The notes: a model not told the origin generated them from the letters alone. Shown: positions 33,565-41,665, counted from the stretch's first letter. The stretch: DNA of 52,886 nt from Bacillus sp. AFS037270 (GCF_002585305.1 NZ_NUNF01000046.1:28226-81111); one strand, 5' to 3'. A program made the numbers and translations.

Positions 33565-33655
33565 TGTAAACACCTAAATAGTAATTTAATTTATATTTAT
33601 ATTTATATTTATATTTATTTTAAATATTGCAAAATATAACCCATAGGTGTAAAAT
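33565..33655. promoter_or_regulatory. Candidate PhaQ operators in the hydrolase 2 / phaQ divergent region
   Basis: TGTAAACACCTA (33565-33576) and TAGGTGTAAAAT (33644-33655) form a spaced inverted repeat of ACACCTA. TGTAAACA starts 53 bp above the hydrolase start, as in module 1. The second copy lies 27 bp before the phaQ ATG. A third partial copy, TAGGTGAGG at 33661, overlaps the phaQ ribosome region. Autoregulation by PhaQ is inferred. Confidence 0.45.
33591..33614. repeat. Hexanucleotide tandem repeat (TTATAT)4
   Basis: Four perfect TTATAT units lie between the two candidate PhaQ operators in the divergent promoter region. Copy-number change would alter operator or promoter spacing. It may instead be simple AT-rich drift. 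Confidence 0.6.
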
Positions 33656-33681
33656 ACATATAGGTGAGGTGATGAGGATAT

Positions 33682-34125
33682 ATGGTGAACCAAGATAACC
33701 AATCAGTCAATCCATCCAAAAATTTTGTACTGCCATTTATTTTATTGCTTCTTAGTAAAGTATCCCTTCATGGCTATGAACTTAGCCAAAAGCTAGAAGC
33801 ATTCGGTTTTAAGACTCTTGATCAAGGGAACTTATACAGGATGCTAAGGCAGCTTGAAAAGGATGAACTAGTTTCATCTGTATGGGATACAACAGGCAAC
33901 GGGCCGGCAAAAAGAAGATATTCAATCACAAAAGCTGGGATTACATACTTAAAAGGATATGCTAACCAACTCGAGACGTATCAATCCATCCTAGATCAAT
34001 TCTTCAAGATGTATTCTAGTTTACTTGAGCTCTATATTCCTTCATTTCAGAAGAAGGATCCAATAGAGAAAGTTAATAGCACTAGCACTAAGAGGAGGAA
34101 GAAAGATGATACAGAAGAAAAATGA
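33682..34125 (+). CDS. phaQ: PadR-family PHA regulator PhaQ
   Basis: PhaQ is the PHB-responsive repressor of phasin genes in Bacillus. This 147-residue protein has the PadR winged helix: a first helix LPFILLLLSKVSLHGYEL, the recognition region DQGNLYRMLRQLEKDELV, and the wing TTGNGPAKRRYSITKAG, then a C-terminal helix and a basic tail. The ATG lies four bases after GATGAGG. Its last 20 bp overlap phaP, whose ribosome site AGGAGG is inside phaQ. The gene is divergent from the hydrolase, with AGGTGT motifs between them. Confidence 0.85.
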   Translation: MVNQDNQSVNPSKNFVLPFILLLLSKVSLHGYELSQKLEAFGFKTLDQGNLYRMLRQLEKDELVSSVWDTTGNGPAKRRYSITKAGITYLKGYANQLETYQSILDQFFKMYSSLLELYIPSFQKKDPIEKVNSTSTKRRKKDDTEEK

Positions 34126-34678
34126 AACGGTTCCTGCTGAAGAACTAGTTGAATCGATACCTGTAGGTTCATTTGTTACAACTTTTTGGGATCAGTTTGA
34201 ACAATCCAGTGAGCGTGCAAGACAGCTAAGAGAAAATCAAGAAGATGCTTATTTTAATGCTGTAAGAGAGGTTATTAAATTCAATAAGCAATACCGTAAG
34301 TCCATTGCATCATTATATGAGCAAGCGAGAACGACAAATAAAGAAGTGGTTTCTGGAGTGGTGCAACAAATTAATGCCATCGTAGATAAAGATGCCGTTG
34401 CTTCAGAAGACCGTGAAGAGCTTGAAAACCAGTTTAATGAAGTTTCTGGGCAGTTGGAAAAATTAGCGTTAACACCAGTTCGATCCTTTTTCCATATTAT
34501 CGATCAATTAGAAGATAGCTTTGAAAAGAATGCAGAATCTGGTATTGCTTATAACCGTGAAAGCCGAAACGCATGGCTTGAAGTACGTAAGGAATATGCT
34601 AAGAAAGCTCGCAATACACATTTAGATTTTGTAGAGCGTAGTAAAAATAGCTTCAAAGAGCTTGTTAAAACTCGTTAA
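34106..34678 (+). CDS. phaP: Phasin PhaP
   Basis: PhaP coats the PHA granule surface and limits granule size. This 190-residue, mostly helical protein without signal peptide matches the Bacillus PhaP type: FVTTFWDQFEQSSERARQLREN (core FWDQFEQSSE) near residue 27, LALTPVRSFFHIIDQLED near 118, and the closing AWLEVRKEYAKKARNTHLDFVERSK (core RKEYAKKAR). It is translationally coupled to phaQ through a 20-bp overlap and followed by a strong terminator. It shares the TPV-x-x-F and C-terminal helix layout with the two longer phasin-like proteins of the PHA modules. Confidence 0.85.
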   Translation: MIQKKNETVPAEELVESIPVGSFVTTFWDQFEQSSERARQLRENQEDAYFNAVREVIKFNKQYRKSIASLYEQARTTNKEVVSGVVQQINAIVDKDAVASEDREELENQFNEVSGQLEKLALTPVRSFFHIIDQLEDSFEKNAESGIAYNRESRNAWLEVRKEYAKKARNTHLDFVERSKNSFKELVKTR

Positions 34679-34715
34679 TGATTTGGTTGTTTTCATATAA
34701 TCCTTAATCAAAGCT

Positions 34716-34760
34716 AAACCACATTCTCTTCTGATTTAATTGGAGAATGTGGTTTTTTTT
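34716..34760 (+). terminator. Strong terminator after phaP
   Basis: AAACCACATTCTC and GAGAATGTGGTTT form a perfect 13-bp stem with a 14-nt loop, followed by T residues. Confidence 0.92.
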
Positions 34761-35076
34761 CGTCGGTTTTCCCCCACTTGATATTTGACCAATATGTTAA
34801 ACTAGGACCAAAAATTTTTCTTTCGAAATATAAATGTCATATATTTATAACTTATTTGAGGGAATTAGATGATATACTTCTAATTGAGATAAAAAAGGAT
34901 GATATTGGGAAATGTTTGTGAAAATAAACTTACATAATGTTTAATAAGAAGAAAAAACCAAGATACATAGAATCTTGTCAAATGTACGGAAAGTGCAAAT
35001 ACATTTTAACTAGTCTTCAATGCGCCAATTCTGTTACTCTAGGTGATTTGAAAAATGATGAAGGCGGGAAAATAAA
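34761..35076 (+). promoter_or_regulatory. Long leader region of the CwlO-like gene, with candidate promoter
   Basis: TTGAGG (34856-34861), a 17-bp spacer and TCTAAT (34879-34884) look like a sigmaA promoter and would give a leader of about 185 nt. I find no clear WalR box pair. The rest is AT-rich without other recognisable structure. Confidence 0.4.
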
Positions 35077-36270
35077 ATGAAAAAGAGACTTACAGTGCTA
35101 AGTACAATAATCATATTAGTGATTAACAGTATATCTTCCCTTCCAGTCGTACAAGCAGAGGAAACAAGCCTTAAAGGTGTCCAGGAGAAGCGTGCAGGGA
35201 TCCAGTCTGAGATAACAAACACTGACCAGGAAATTTCTCAAGTCCAAGATGAATTGGCTAAGTTAACAGAGCAAATAAAAAGAGTTGACCAAGCAATTAT
35301 TGATAATAACAACATGATTGCACAAACGGAAGTAAAAGTGCAGGCTTCCGAAAAGGAAGTATTCGGACTAGAACAAGAAATAACTGTTATTAAGGATAGA
35401 ATCGATAAGCGCAACCAAATACTTAAAAAACGTGCCTTAACCTTACAAGAAAGTGGCGGAAAGGTCAAATATATCGATGTAATTTTGGGCTCCTCGAGTT
35501 TTGAAGACTTTGTGGGGCGTCTTCATGCTGTGGCTGCCATGGTGCAAGCAGATCAAGACCTTGTTAAACAGTATGAAGAGGACCAGGGAGCTGTAGTAGT
35601 AAAACAAGCTTCTGTAGAAAAAAAGCTAAGAGATTTAAAAACAATGAAAATAGAGCTTGAAGGGATGCAGGCACAAATTTTAGAACAAAAAGAAGAGAAT
35701 GATATCTTAAAGGAAGAATTGAAACAGCAAGAGCAAGAAAAACTCTCTCAAAAGTTGGAGTTACAACAGCAAGATCAGTCGCTTGCTTTGAAAGAGGCGG
35801 GGCTTGAGGGTGTGGAACAAAATTCTATTACGACGAGTTCAACACTTATACATACAATAATTCCTACCGCTTCTAATGAAACGATAAATACTGTCATTCA
35901 TGCTGGCGAAAAGTATATTGGAAATTCAGTCTATGTATTCGGCGGGGGGGAAAATGCCAATGATGTTGCACAAGGAAGATTTGATTGTTCTGGGTTTGTT
36001 GCATGGGCATTTTCACAAGCAGGTATAAAAGTCGGAGCCCATACGGATATATTGAAAAACTTAGGCAAAAGGGTTCCGTATGGTGAAGCACAGCCTGGTG
36101 ATCTTGTTTTCTTTGATACTTATAAAATTGACGGCCATGTCGGAATTTATCTGGGTAACGGGAAGTTTATAGGTTCACAAAGCAGAACAGGAATTGCGAT
36201 TGCTGATATGACACATGGTTATTATCTGAACAAATTTAACGGACGAGTAATGCGAATTATTAATAACTAG
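35077..36270 (+). CDS. Secreted NlpC/P60 peptidoglycan endopeptidase (CwlO-like)
   Basis: A 397-residue exported cell-wall hydrolase that would cut D-Glu to diamino acid bonds in the stem peptide. A signal peptide covers about 1-27 (VQAEE cleavage). Residues 30-245 form a long coiled coil as in CwlO/PcsB proteins, which are controlled by FtsEX. The C-terminal NlpC/P60 domain (about 270-397) has the catalytic Cys in GRFDCSGFVAWAF, His in DGHVGIYLGNG and a polar residue after it. Ribosome site is weak (GGCGGG), in keeping with a gene limited by its leader. The next gene, uppP, also serves wall synthesis but has separate signals. Confidence 0.85.
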   Translation: MKKRLTVLSTIIILVINSISSLPVVQAEETSLKGVQEKRAGIQSEITNTDQEISQVQDELAKLTEQIKRVDQAIIDNNNMIAQTEVKVQASEKEVFGLEQEITVIKDRIDKRNQILKKRALTLQESGGKVKYIDVILGSSSFEDFVGRLHAVAAMVQADQDLVKQYEEDQGAVVVKQASVEKKLRDLKTMKIELEGMQAQILEQKEENDILKEELKQQEQEKLSQKLELQQQDQSLALKEAGLEGVEQNSITTSSTLIHTIIPTASNETINTVIHAGEKYIGNSVYVFGGGENANDVAQGRFDCSGFVAWAFSQAGIKVGAHTDILKNLGKRVPYGEAQPGDLVFFDTYKIDGHVGIYLGNGKFIGSQSRTGIAIADMTHGYYLNKFNGRVMRIINN

Positions 36271-36342
36271 TAAAATAAAAGTGGAAGTAGCGGTTAAAGC
36301 CATTCGAATGGGTATTATCTTTTAAACTAACGTAAGGTGCTG

Positions 36343-36375
36343 ATGTGGCAGAAACAAGGCCACATTTTATTTTTT
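36343..36375 (+). terminator. Terminator after the CwlO-like gene
   Basis: ATGTGGC pairs with GCCACAT around a 9-nt loop and is followed by TTTTATTTTTT. Confidence 0.75.
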
Positions 36376-36496
36376 GCACACTGTTTATCAATATATGAAA
36401 ATATTAGAGTTGCTTATAGTTCCAGTTAATTAGTAAAATAAAAAGTATGCTTGTCATAATTTATCATTTATCAACAAGTTAGGAGCGTTTTACAAC

Positions 36497-37330
36497 ATGG
36501 ATTTACTTATATTAATCAAAGCCATTATTTTAGGCTTGGTGGAAGGATTAACAGAATTTGCCCCCGTTTCATCAACAGGCCACATGATTATCGTTGATGA
36601 TATGTGGTTAAAGTCTGAAACCTTTTTAACTGCACATGGAGCTAATACCTTTAAAGTAGTGATCCAGCTTGGATCAATATTGGCAGTGGTTGTTACCTTT
36701 AAAGATCGTTTTATTGACCTATTAGGACTGGGCAAATTTACAAAACAACCAGCGCAAAAACAAAGTCGCCTTAAGCTAACCCAAGTTATTGTAGGCCTAA
36801 TACCAGCAGGTGTATTAGGGGTACTGTTTAATGATTATATTGATGATCATTTATTCTCTACGGGGACAGTTTTAGTTGGATTAGTGATTGGTGCCATCCT
36901 TATGATACTTGCTGATGCATTTGGTTCTAAAAATCCAAGAACACAAACGGTTGACCAGGTTTCCTATAAACAAGCTTTTATGGTTGGACTTTTTCAATGC
37001 TTCTCGCTTTGGCCGGGTTTTTCTCGCTCTGGCTCAACTATTTCAGGCGGAGTTTTAATGGGAATGAGTCATCGTGCAGCGGCTGACTTTACCTTTATCA
37101 TGGCCGTACCAATAATGGCTGGCGCTAGTTTCCTTTCCTTATTAAAAAACTGGGAATATATGACGGTCGAGGCGTTGCCGGTCTTTATTGCAGGATTCAT
37201 TAGTGCTTTTATCTTTGCATTAATCTCGATTCGGTTTTTCTTAAAGCTTATTAATAAAATTAAGCTTCTGCCTTTTGCCATTTATCGAATCGTATTAGCT
37301 TTAATTATCTACTTGTTATTCTTATCATAA
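36497..37330 (+). CDS. uppP: Undecaprenyl-diphosphate phosphatase UppP (BacA)
   Basis: UppP dephosphorylates undecaprenyl pyrophosphate to recycle the lipid carrier of peptidoglycan synthesis, and raised levels give bacitracin tolerance. The 277-residue polytopic protein has both signature motifs: LGLVEGLTEFAPVSSTGHM at 12-30 and the inverted repeat FSRSGSTISGG near 175. About eight hydrophobic segments. AGGAG lies 11 bases before the ATG. The motif reads EFAPVSSTGH where many homologs have EFLPVSSTGH. Single-gene unit with its own terminator. Confidence 0.95.
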   Translation: MDLLILIKAIILGLVEGLTEFAPVSSTGHMIIVDDMWLKSETFLTAHGANTFKVVIQLGSILAVVVTFKDRFIDLLGLGKFTKQPAQKQSRLKLTQVIVGLIPAGVLGVLFNDYIDDHLFSTGTVLVGLVIGAILMILADAFGSKNPRTQTVDQVSYKQAFMVGLFQCFSLWPGFSRSGSTISGGVLMGMSHRAAADFTFIMAVPIMAGASFLSLLKNWEYMTVEALPVFIAGFISAFIFALISIRFFLKLINKIKLLPFAIYRIVLALIIYLLFLS

Positions 37331-37336
37331 ATGATT

Positions 37337-37366
37337 GAGCAGCTCTCTTTAGGGAGCTGCTCTTTT
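37337..37366. terminator. Terminator between uppP and the GDPD gene
   Basis: GAGCAGCTC and GAGCTGCTC form a perfect 9-bp stem, followed by TTTTA; it can serve the convergent GDPD gene too. Confidence 0.85.
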
Positions 37367-37370
37367 AGTC

Positions 37371-38180
37371 TTAGAGAAAATCAGGAAAGTCACAAATCAG
37401 CCCTTCAACATGATAATGCCTTAAAAAGTCGACTTCGTTTCTATTCTTAACGGTCCATATAAAAGTTTTAAAGCCATGTTGATGGATTCTGCTGATAAGC
37501 CGTTTGCTTACCATTGTAATTTTGGGGTTGACAAAGGAAGCATAGCTTGAAAAAGAAACCAATTCTTGATCAGATATTCCTTTACCGGTGATTTTTTTTA
37601 CTAAGACTCCTATTTGGATGGAAGGTACTAGTTGATGAAATTTTTTTAGTGAATACTGATCAAAGGATTGAACAATCACTTGAGGTCCTTCTAAGCTTGT
37701 AAGTCCTCTCTTTAACAGTTCATTCGCAATTTTTTCTTCAATTCCAGGGTAAAGGGAAGGATTCTTTATCTCAAGCAATATTCCGACTTTACCGCCAAAC
37801 GCATCTAGAAATTCACCAAAAGAAGGAATCTTTTCACTACTAAACCGAGAGTCAAACCAGCTGCCTGCATCCAATGCTTTAATTTCTTTTAAGGTAAGAT
37901 CCTTTACTTTTCCTTTCCCATTCGTTGTACGATTAACGGTTGAATCATGGATGACCACCAGTTCCCCATCTTTTGTCATCTGGACATCCATCTCAAGAAA
38001 ATCTACACCAAGGTGAAGCGCTCTATGAAAAGAAGCAAAGGTATTTTCGGGGCAGTATCCGGCAGCTCCTCTATGGCCGATTTTTATGGGGGAACGGGAT
38101 TCGGAAGCGCTTTTGATTTTCATACCTTTTCGGCTTAATGATAAATAGATCCATCTCCAAACAGCTTTAGTAAATTTCAA
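37371..38180 (-). CDS. Glycerophosphodiester phosphodiesterase
   Basis: Hydrolyses deacylated phospholipid glycerophosphodiesters to glycerol-3-phosphate and an alcohol. GDPD motifs are complete: IGHRGAAGYCPENTF with the catalytic His, a Glu-x-Asp pair in FLEMDVQMTKDG, the second His in VVIHDSTVNRTT, and WTVKNRNEVDFL near the C-terminus. The N-terminus is uncertain. I chose a TTG seven bases after GGGGGG (about 269 residues). ATG codons at 38195 and 38231 are also in frame, but have poorly spaced ribosome sites. A short hydrophobic N-terminal helix could anchor it. No glycerol uptake genes are nearby. Confidence 0.8.
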   Translation of the reverse strand: MKFTKAVWRWIYLSLSRKGMKIKSASESRSPIKIGHRGAAGYCPENTFASFHRALHLGVDFLEMDVQMTKDGELVVIHDSTVNRTTNGKGKVKDLTLKEIKALDAGSWFDSRFSSEKIPSFGEFLDAFGGKVGILLEIKNPSLYPGIEEKIANELLKRGLTSLEGPQVIVQSFDQYSLKKFHQLVPSIQIGVLVKKITGKGISDQELVSFSSYASFVNPKITMVSKRLISRIHQHGFKTFIWTVKNRNEVDFLRHYHVEGLICDFPDFL

Positions 38181-38422
38181 CAAGATTCCCCCCATCGCCC
38201 TTTTGTGAACATGGTAAGAAAAACATAGCAAATTGTCAACTAAGTACCTGCACGCTTGGCAGCTGTAAAGTTATTGGACAAATATAGATAATGGAAATAA
38301 GTCTATGTACAAAGAATGGGCTTATTCTTTTTTTATAAATAAGCCTAATCTGGATATGTGTCTATCGCACATCTATAACTAGGTGAATAGGATATATGGA
38401 AATCGAAAAGGAGGTAATGTAA

Positions 38423-38527
38423 ATGTCTGGTGCAGTAGGTGGCTATGGCGGCGGATTTGCCCTGCTAGTCGTATTATTCATTTTACTAATTATTATTGGA
38501 GCTTCTTGGTGTCGCGGAATCTATTAA
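38423..38527 (+). CDS. YjcZ-family small sporulation peptide (first of pair)
   Basis: A 34-residue peptide: a glycine-rich start (GGYGGGFALL) followed by one hydrophobic helix of Leu, Ile and Val, then WCRGIY. A perfect AAGGAGG site lies eight bases before the ATG. Peptides of this pattern form the YjcZ family in spore formers. A second, longer copy follows 20 bp later. It is probably a spore-coat or membrane-associated peptide. Confidence 0.8.
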   Translation: MSGAVGGYGGGFALLVVLFILLIIIGASWCRGIY

Positions 38528-38547
38528 TATAAAAGGGAGGAAATAAA

Positions 38548-38688
38548 ATGTTTGGATATGGTGGATTTGGAGGCTACGGCTATGGTGGCTGTGGCTACGG
38601 TGGATATGGATTTGGCGGCGGATTTGCATTAATCGTCGTTTTATTTATCTTATTGATTATTGTAGGTGCTGCTTGCTTTAGATGGTAG
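38548..38688 (+). CDS. YjcZ-family small sporulation peptide (second of pair)
   Basis: A 46-residue peptide whose first half is a run of Gly, Tyr and Phe repeats ([12 protein letters not shown] pattern), followed by the helix [17 protein letters not shown] and a short CFRW tail. The helix is nearly identical to that of the preceding peptide, so the two are tandem duplicates; this one has gained extra GYG repeats. GGGAGG precedes the ATG. Confidence 0.8.
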   Translation: MFGYGGFGGYGYGGCGYGGYGFGGGFALIVVLFILLIIVGAACFRW

Positions 38689-38724
38689 TTAAAACTTAAA
38701 GTGTTTTATTAACTAGAAAGAAGG

Positions 38725-38752
38725 GCTTGCTTATTTTTAGAGGTAAGCAAGC
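38725..38752. terminator. Hairpin after the YjcZ genes
   Basis: GCTTGCTTA and TAAGCAAGC form a perfect 9-bp stem with a 10-nt loop. There is no T tract after it, so termination is uncertain. Confidence 0.5.
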
Positions 38753-38817
38753 GCCTATTCTCTAGAGATTTAAACGCTTTAGTGTTAATTAGATATCTAA
38801 CTAGTCAACCCGCTAGG

Positions 38818-39240
38818 TTAATCCAGCGGGTTTTCTTGTGGAATCGTATTCGTACTTTTCCATTGCTCAAATTGGTCAAGTTCTTTCGATAATTTCTTTA
38901 ACGTAAAACCAATTACAGCAGCGTCATCGAATATGCCGAGACCAATAATAAAATCAGGAACTAAATCAATCGGGGAAACAAAATATAGCAGGGCGCCAAT
39001 TATCGTAACGATGGTACTTGGTTGAACATGCTTATACTCACCTTTAGTATAAGCTTTTACTAAATCAACAAATAACTGCAGTTTATCCCAGGCATCCCCT
39101 AAATAGCCTTTCTTCTCTGTTGCTTTATGGATCACCTTATTCAGTAAATCCTTTAATTTTAGCGGATTGCCGAGGAATTCCTTTGCATTTTTCATGTAGT
39201 TAGACTGCTCTTTTTCAATTAATTCATCATTGCTATACAT
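38818..39240 (-). CDS. YkvA family (DUF1232) membrane-associated protein
   Basis: A 140-residue protein. Its middle carries the DUF1232 signature: TIIGALLYFVSPIDLVPDF followed by GLGIFDDAAVIGF (about residues 80-115), two short hydrophobic helices with a Pro-Asp-Leu-Pro-Asp-type turn. AAAGGA lies ten bases before this ATG; an upstream GTG is too close to it. A small GC hairpin AACCCGCT / AGCGGGTT straddles the stop codon. Function of the family is unknown. It lies downstream of an FtsH paralog but behind a terminator. Confidence 0.8.
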   Translation of the reverse strand: MYSNDELIEKEQSNYMKNAKEFLGNPLKLKDLLNKVIHKATEKKGYLGDAWDKLQLFVDLVKAYTKGEYKHVQPSTIVTIIGALLYFVSPIDLVPDFIIGLGIFDDAAVIGFTLKKLSKELDQFEQWKSTNTIPQENPLD

Positions 39241-39320
39241 AGGGTTCACTTCCTTTAACGGAATTCAAGCTTAGTTTACCACCAAAATCATAATTCATTA
39301 GATATTTACCACGAAAACAC

Positions 39321-39355
39321 AAAAGTAAAACCAGGTGCAGCGAGTGCACCTGGTT
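39321..39355 (-). terminator. Terminator of the FtsH-like gene
   Basis: AACCAGGTGCA and TGCACCTGGTT form a perfect 11-bp stem with a 5-nt loop; the minus-strand transcript then reads TTTTACTTTTG. Confidence 0.88.
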
Positions 39356-39376
39356 ATATTATGCAGAAAAAAGTGG

Positions 39377-41095
39377 TTAAGCGATTTTAGATGAACCAGT
39401 AACGATTGCCTCCACTTCAGATCCTTCTAAAGTTTCTTTTTTTAATAAGGCATCGACTAATTGTTGATACTGTTGCTGATGATTATTGATCAAGGATTCT
39501 GCTTTTTCTAATCCTTTTGCAAAAAGTTCCTGCATTTTGATTTCTTTGTCTTGCTTGTTAAAAGTTAGAGTAAACCCATCCTGAAGCATTCCAATGTCGA
39601 CCATATGTTCAATAAGATGTTTAGCCTGCTGTACGTCACCGCTCACGCCGATGCTATGTTCACCCAGTAACAATCTCTCAGCAACACCACCGGCTAAAAC
39701 CATTGCCACGCGGTCAAGCAAGTCACTAGTTGTTGATAAATGGAGCTCTTTTGGAATCGGTGCTACATAACCAAGTGCCTCACCACGAGGAATAATCGTT
39801 GCTTTTCTAACTGAACCTGGTTTTGTTAAGGAAGCAACAATCGCATGGCCAGCCTCATGAATGGCAACCCTGCGTTTTGTATCGAGATCCTGTAGTGATC
39901 GAGAAGTACTTCCTAAAATCGTCCGGTCCAGTGCATAATCCAGGTCTTGTTTTGTAATTACATCTTGGCCATTTCTTACTGCACGTCTTGAGGCCGTTTC
40001 AAAAAGAGACTGCAACTCTGCACCGGAGAACCCAGAAGTACTTTCTGCTAAATCATCAAGGGACGCAAAGACATCATCTGCAAGTGCTTTTCCTTTCGTA
40101 TGAATCTCGATGATTTCTCTTCTACCCTTTGTATCAGGGAGAGATACATGGAAGGAGAAGTCAATACGGCCAGGACGAAGGAAGGCCTCATCAAGCATAT
40201 CTTTTCTATTTGTAGCTGCTATAAATAGAATTCCGTCATTAGATTGACCGCCGTCAAGTTGAACTAGTAGTTCTGTTAAAGTTTTTTCTGCTTCTTCGCC
40301 GCCATGAGCTTTACGCTTTCCTGCAAGTGCGTCCACTTCATCAATAAAGATAACGGCAGGTGCCTGTTTGCGTGCTTTTTGAAACAGGGAGCGAACTCGG
40401 CTTGCACCAACACCTACAAACAGTTCATTGAATGCCGAACCACTAGCAGAGAAGAAGGAAGCATTTAACTCTCGTGCCATTGCTTGGGCTAATAAAGTTT
40501 TACCGGTCCCTGGGGGTCCATATAAAAGAATTCCTTTTGGCGGTTTAATTCCCAACTTTATTGCCCGTTCAGGTTCTTTTAAAGTAGATAATGTCTGTAA
40601 AATTTCCTCTTTCATTTCAACTCCAAGTCCGCCTACATCATTTAAACTGATAGAAGGAAGGGGGCGTGACTTGGCAACACTATTTTTCATCGAATTATGA
40701 AGGCCAAAACCGCCTTTTGTTTTTTGTAAGGCGAAAGCAGCACCCGCAAGTAAAACCATCACACCGCCCATAATCCATTTACCATACCTGCTGCTGGTCG
40801 TATAGGTGTAATCAATATTGTACTTTTCAACAAGTTTTTCAATCATTTGGCTGTTCGGCGGAATATGGGATACATATTCTTGATTTCCCGCTTTCATATA
40901 AAGGGTGCCGTCTGCCTGTTCAGTAAGTGTAACAACCTTTCCATTTTGCGCCTGGATCGTTTTCTCCACAGACGAGAAAGGAATCGAAATTTCATTATGA
41001 GAAGTTTGGATATACCAAATAATTCCTGATATGACTATAATCAACGCTGTAATCAGCGGAACAAACTTTGAAACTAGCTTTTTACTTTCATTCAA
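39377..41095 (-). CDS. FtsH-like membrane AAA+ zinc metalloprotease (short paralog)
   Basis: An ATP-dependent membrane protease of the FtsH/M41 type. Membrane helix near 12-30, an extracytoplasmic domain, second helix near 106-123, then the AAA module with Walker A GPPGTGKT (193-200), pore loop FVGVG, Walker B VIFIDEVDAL, and the second region of homology AATNRKDMLDEAFLRPGR (core LRPGR). The zinc site HEAGH is at 413-417 and the third ligand is probably Asp487. At 572 residues it is shorter than housekeeping FtsH (about 640), mostly at the C-terminus. TTG start, ten bases after GGAG. It is likely a second FtsH with a specialised role. All catalytic residues are intact. Confidence 0.88.
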   Translation of the reverse strand: MNESKKLVSKFVPLITALIIVISGIIWYIQTSHNEISIPFSSVEKTIQAQNGKVVTLTEQADGTLYMKAGNQEYVSHIPPNSQMIEKLVEKYNIDYTYTTSSRYGKWIMGGVMVLLAGAAFALQKTKGGFGLHNSMKNSVAKSRPLPSISLNDVGGLGVEMKEEILQTLSTLKEPERAIKLGIKPPKGILLYGPPGTGKTLLAQAMARELNASFFSASGSAFNELFVGVGASRVRSLFQKARKQAPAVIFIDEVDALAGKRKAHGGEEAEKTLTELLVQLDGGQSNDGILFIAATNRKDMLDEAFLRPGRIDFSFHVSLPDTKGRREIIEIHTKGKALADDVFASLDDLAESTSGFSGAELQSLFETASRRAVRNGQDVITKQDLDYALDRTILGSTSRSLQDLDTKRRVAIHEAGHAIVASLTKPGSVRKATIIPRGEALGYVAPIPKELHLSTTSDLLDRVAMVLAGGVAERLLLGEHSIGVSGDVQQAKHLIEHMVDIGMLQDGFTLTFNKQDKEIKMQELFAKGLEKAESLINNHQQQYQQLVDALLKKETLEGSEVEAIVTGSSKIA

Positions 41096-41209
41096 TTCTT
41101 TTCATCTCCTCTAACAGAGTTATATAATTCATTATAAGGGTATTTCCAGAAAAATGGATATGGGAATCAGAGGAAGAAATCGAGCAAATCGATTTATGCT
41201 TATAAAAAT

Positions 41210-41243
41210 AAAAACACACTGTCCCTAAACAGGAAAGTGTGTT
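41210..41243 (-). terminator. Terminator of the small minus-strand gene
   Basis: AACACACT pairs with AGTGTGTT with an inner CTGT/ACAG pairing; the minus strand continues TTTTTATTTT. Confidence 0.75.
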
Positions 41244-41250
41244 CTAGACT

Positions 41251-41553
41251 TTATGATAATAAGCGGAGTTGTGGAATAATTGGTGTAAGCACACTTTGGG
41301 CTAGAGTGGCAATGCTCTTTCCGACAGATGCCTCCTTGCTCCATTTAAAGACATGAACCTTTTCTTCCTTAGTTTCATACAAAAATAAGAGTTGGTCCCC
41401 TTCTTCGGCAATGCCAATTTTGTTATATGAAATTTTATTTTGTTTAAGCACGATTTCGAAAGCTTTATGTAAAAGGTCTAAGGTTTGCGGGTCAACTGAC
41501 TTATTTTGCATAATTCCTCCCAAGGAAATCAAAGAGTTTTTTATTAACATCAT
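41251..41553 (-). CDS. Hypothetical protein
   Basis: A 100-residue soluble protein I do not recognise. The middle (LLHKAFEIVLKQNKISYNKIGIAEEGDQLLFLYE, core GIAEEGDQLLFLYE) looks like an alpha/beta domain. The C-terminus is a Pro/Leu-rich helix. Two starts are possible: the ATG used here, six bases after AAAGG in GGAGGTGAAAGG, or an ATG at 41511 four bases after GGGAGG, giving 86 residues. It has its own terminator and stands between an FtsH paralog and RF3 on the opposite strand. Confidence 0.6.
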   Translation of the reverse strand: MMLIKNSLISLGGIMQNKSVDPQTLDLLHKAFEIVLKQNKISYNKIGIAEEGDQLLFLYETKEEKVHVFKWSKEASVGKSIATLAQSVLTPIIPQLRLLS

Positions 41554-41665
41554 TATAATCCTTTCACCTCCATCATAAAAGAAAAATCATCAGTAAACAA
41601 CTCGATATATTGCAAAGTTGGCGTTTGCGAGATAAGATTGAAGTTATGGAAAAAATTTTTCTCGC

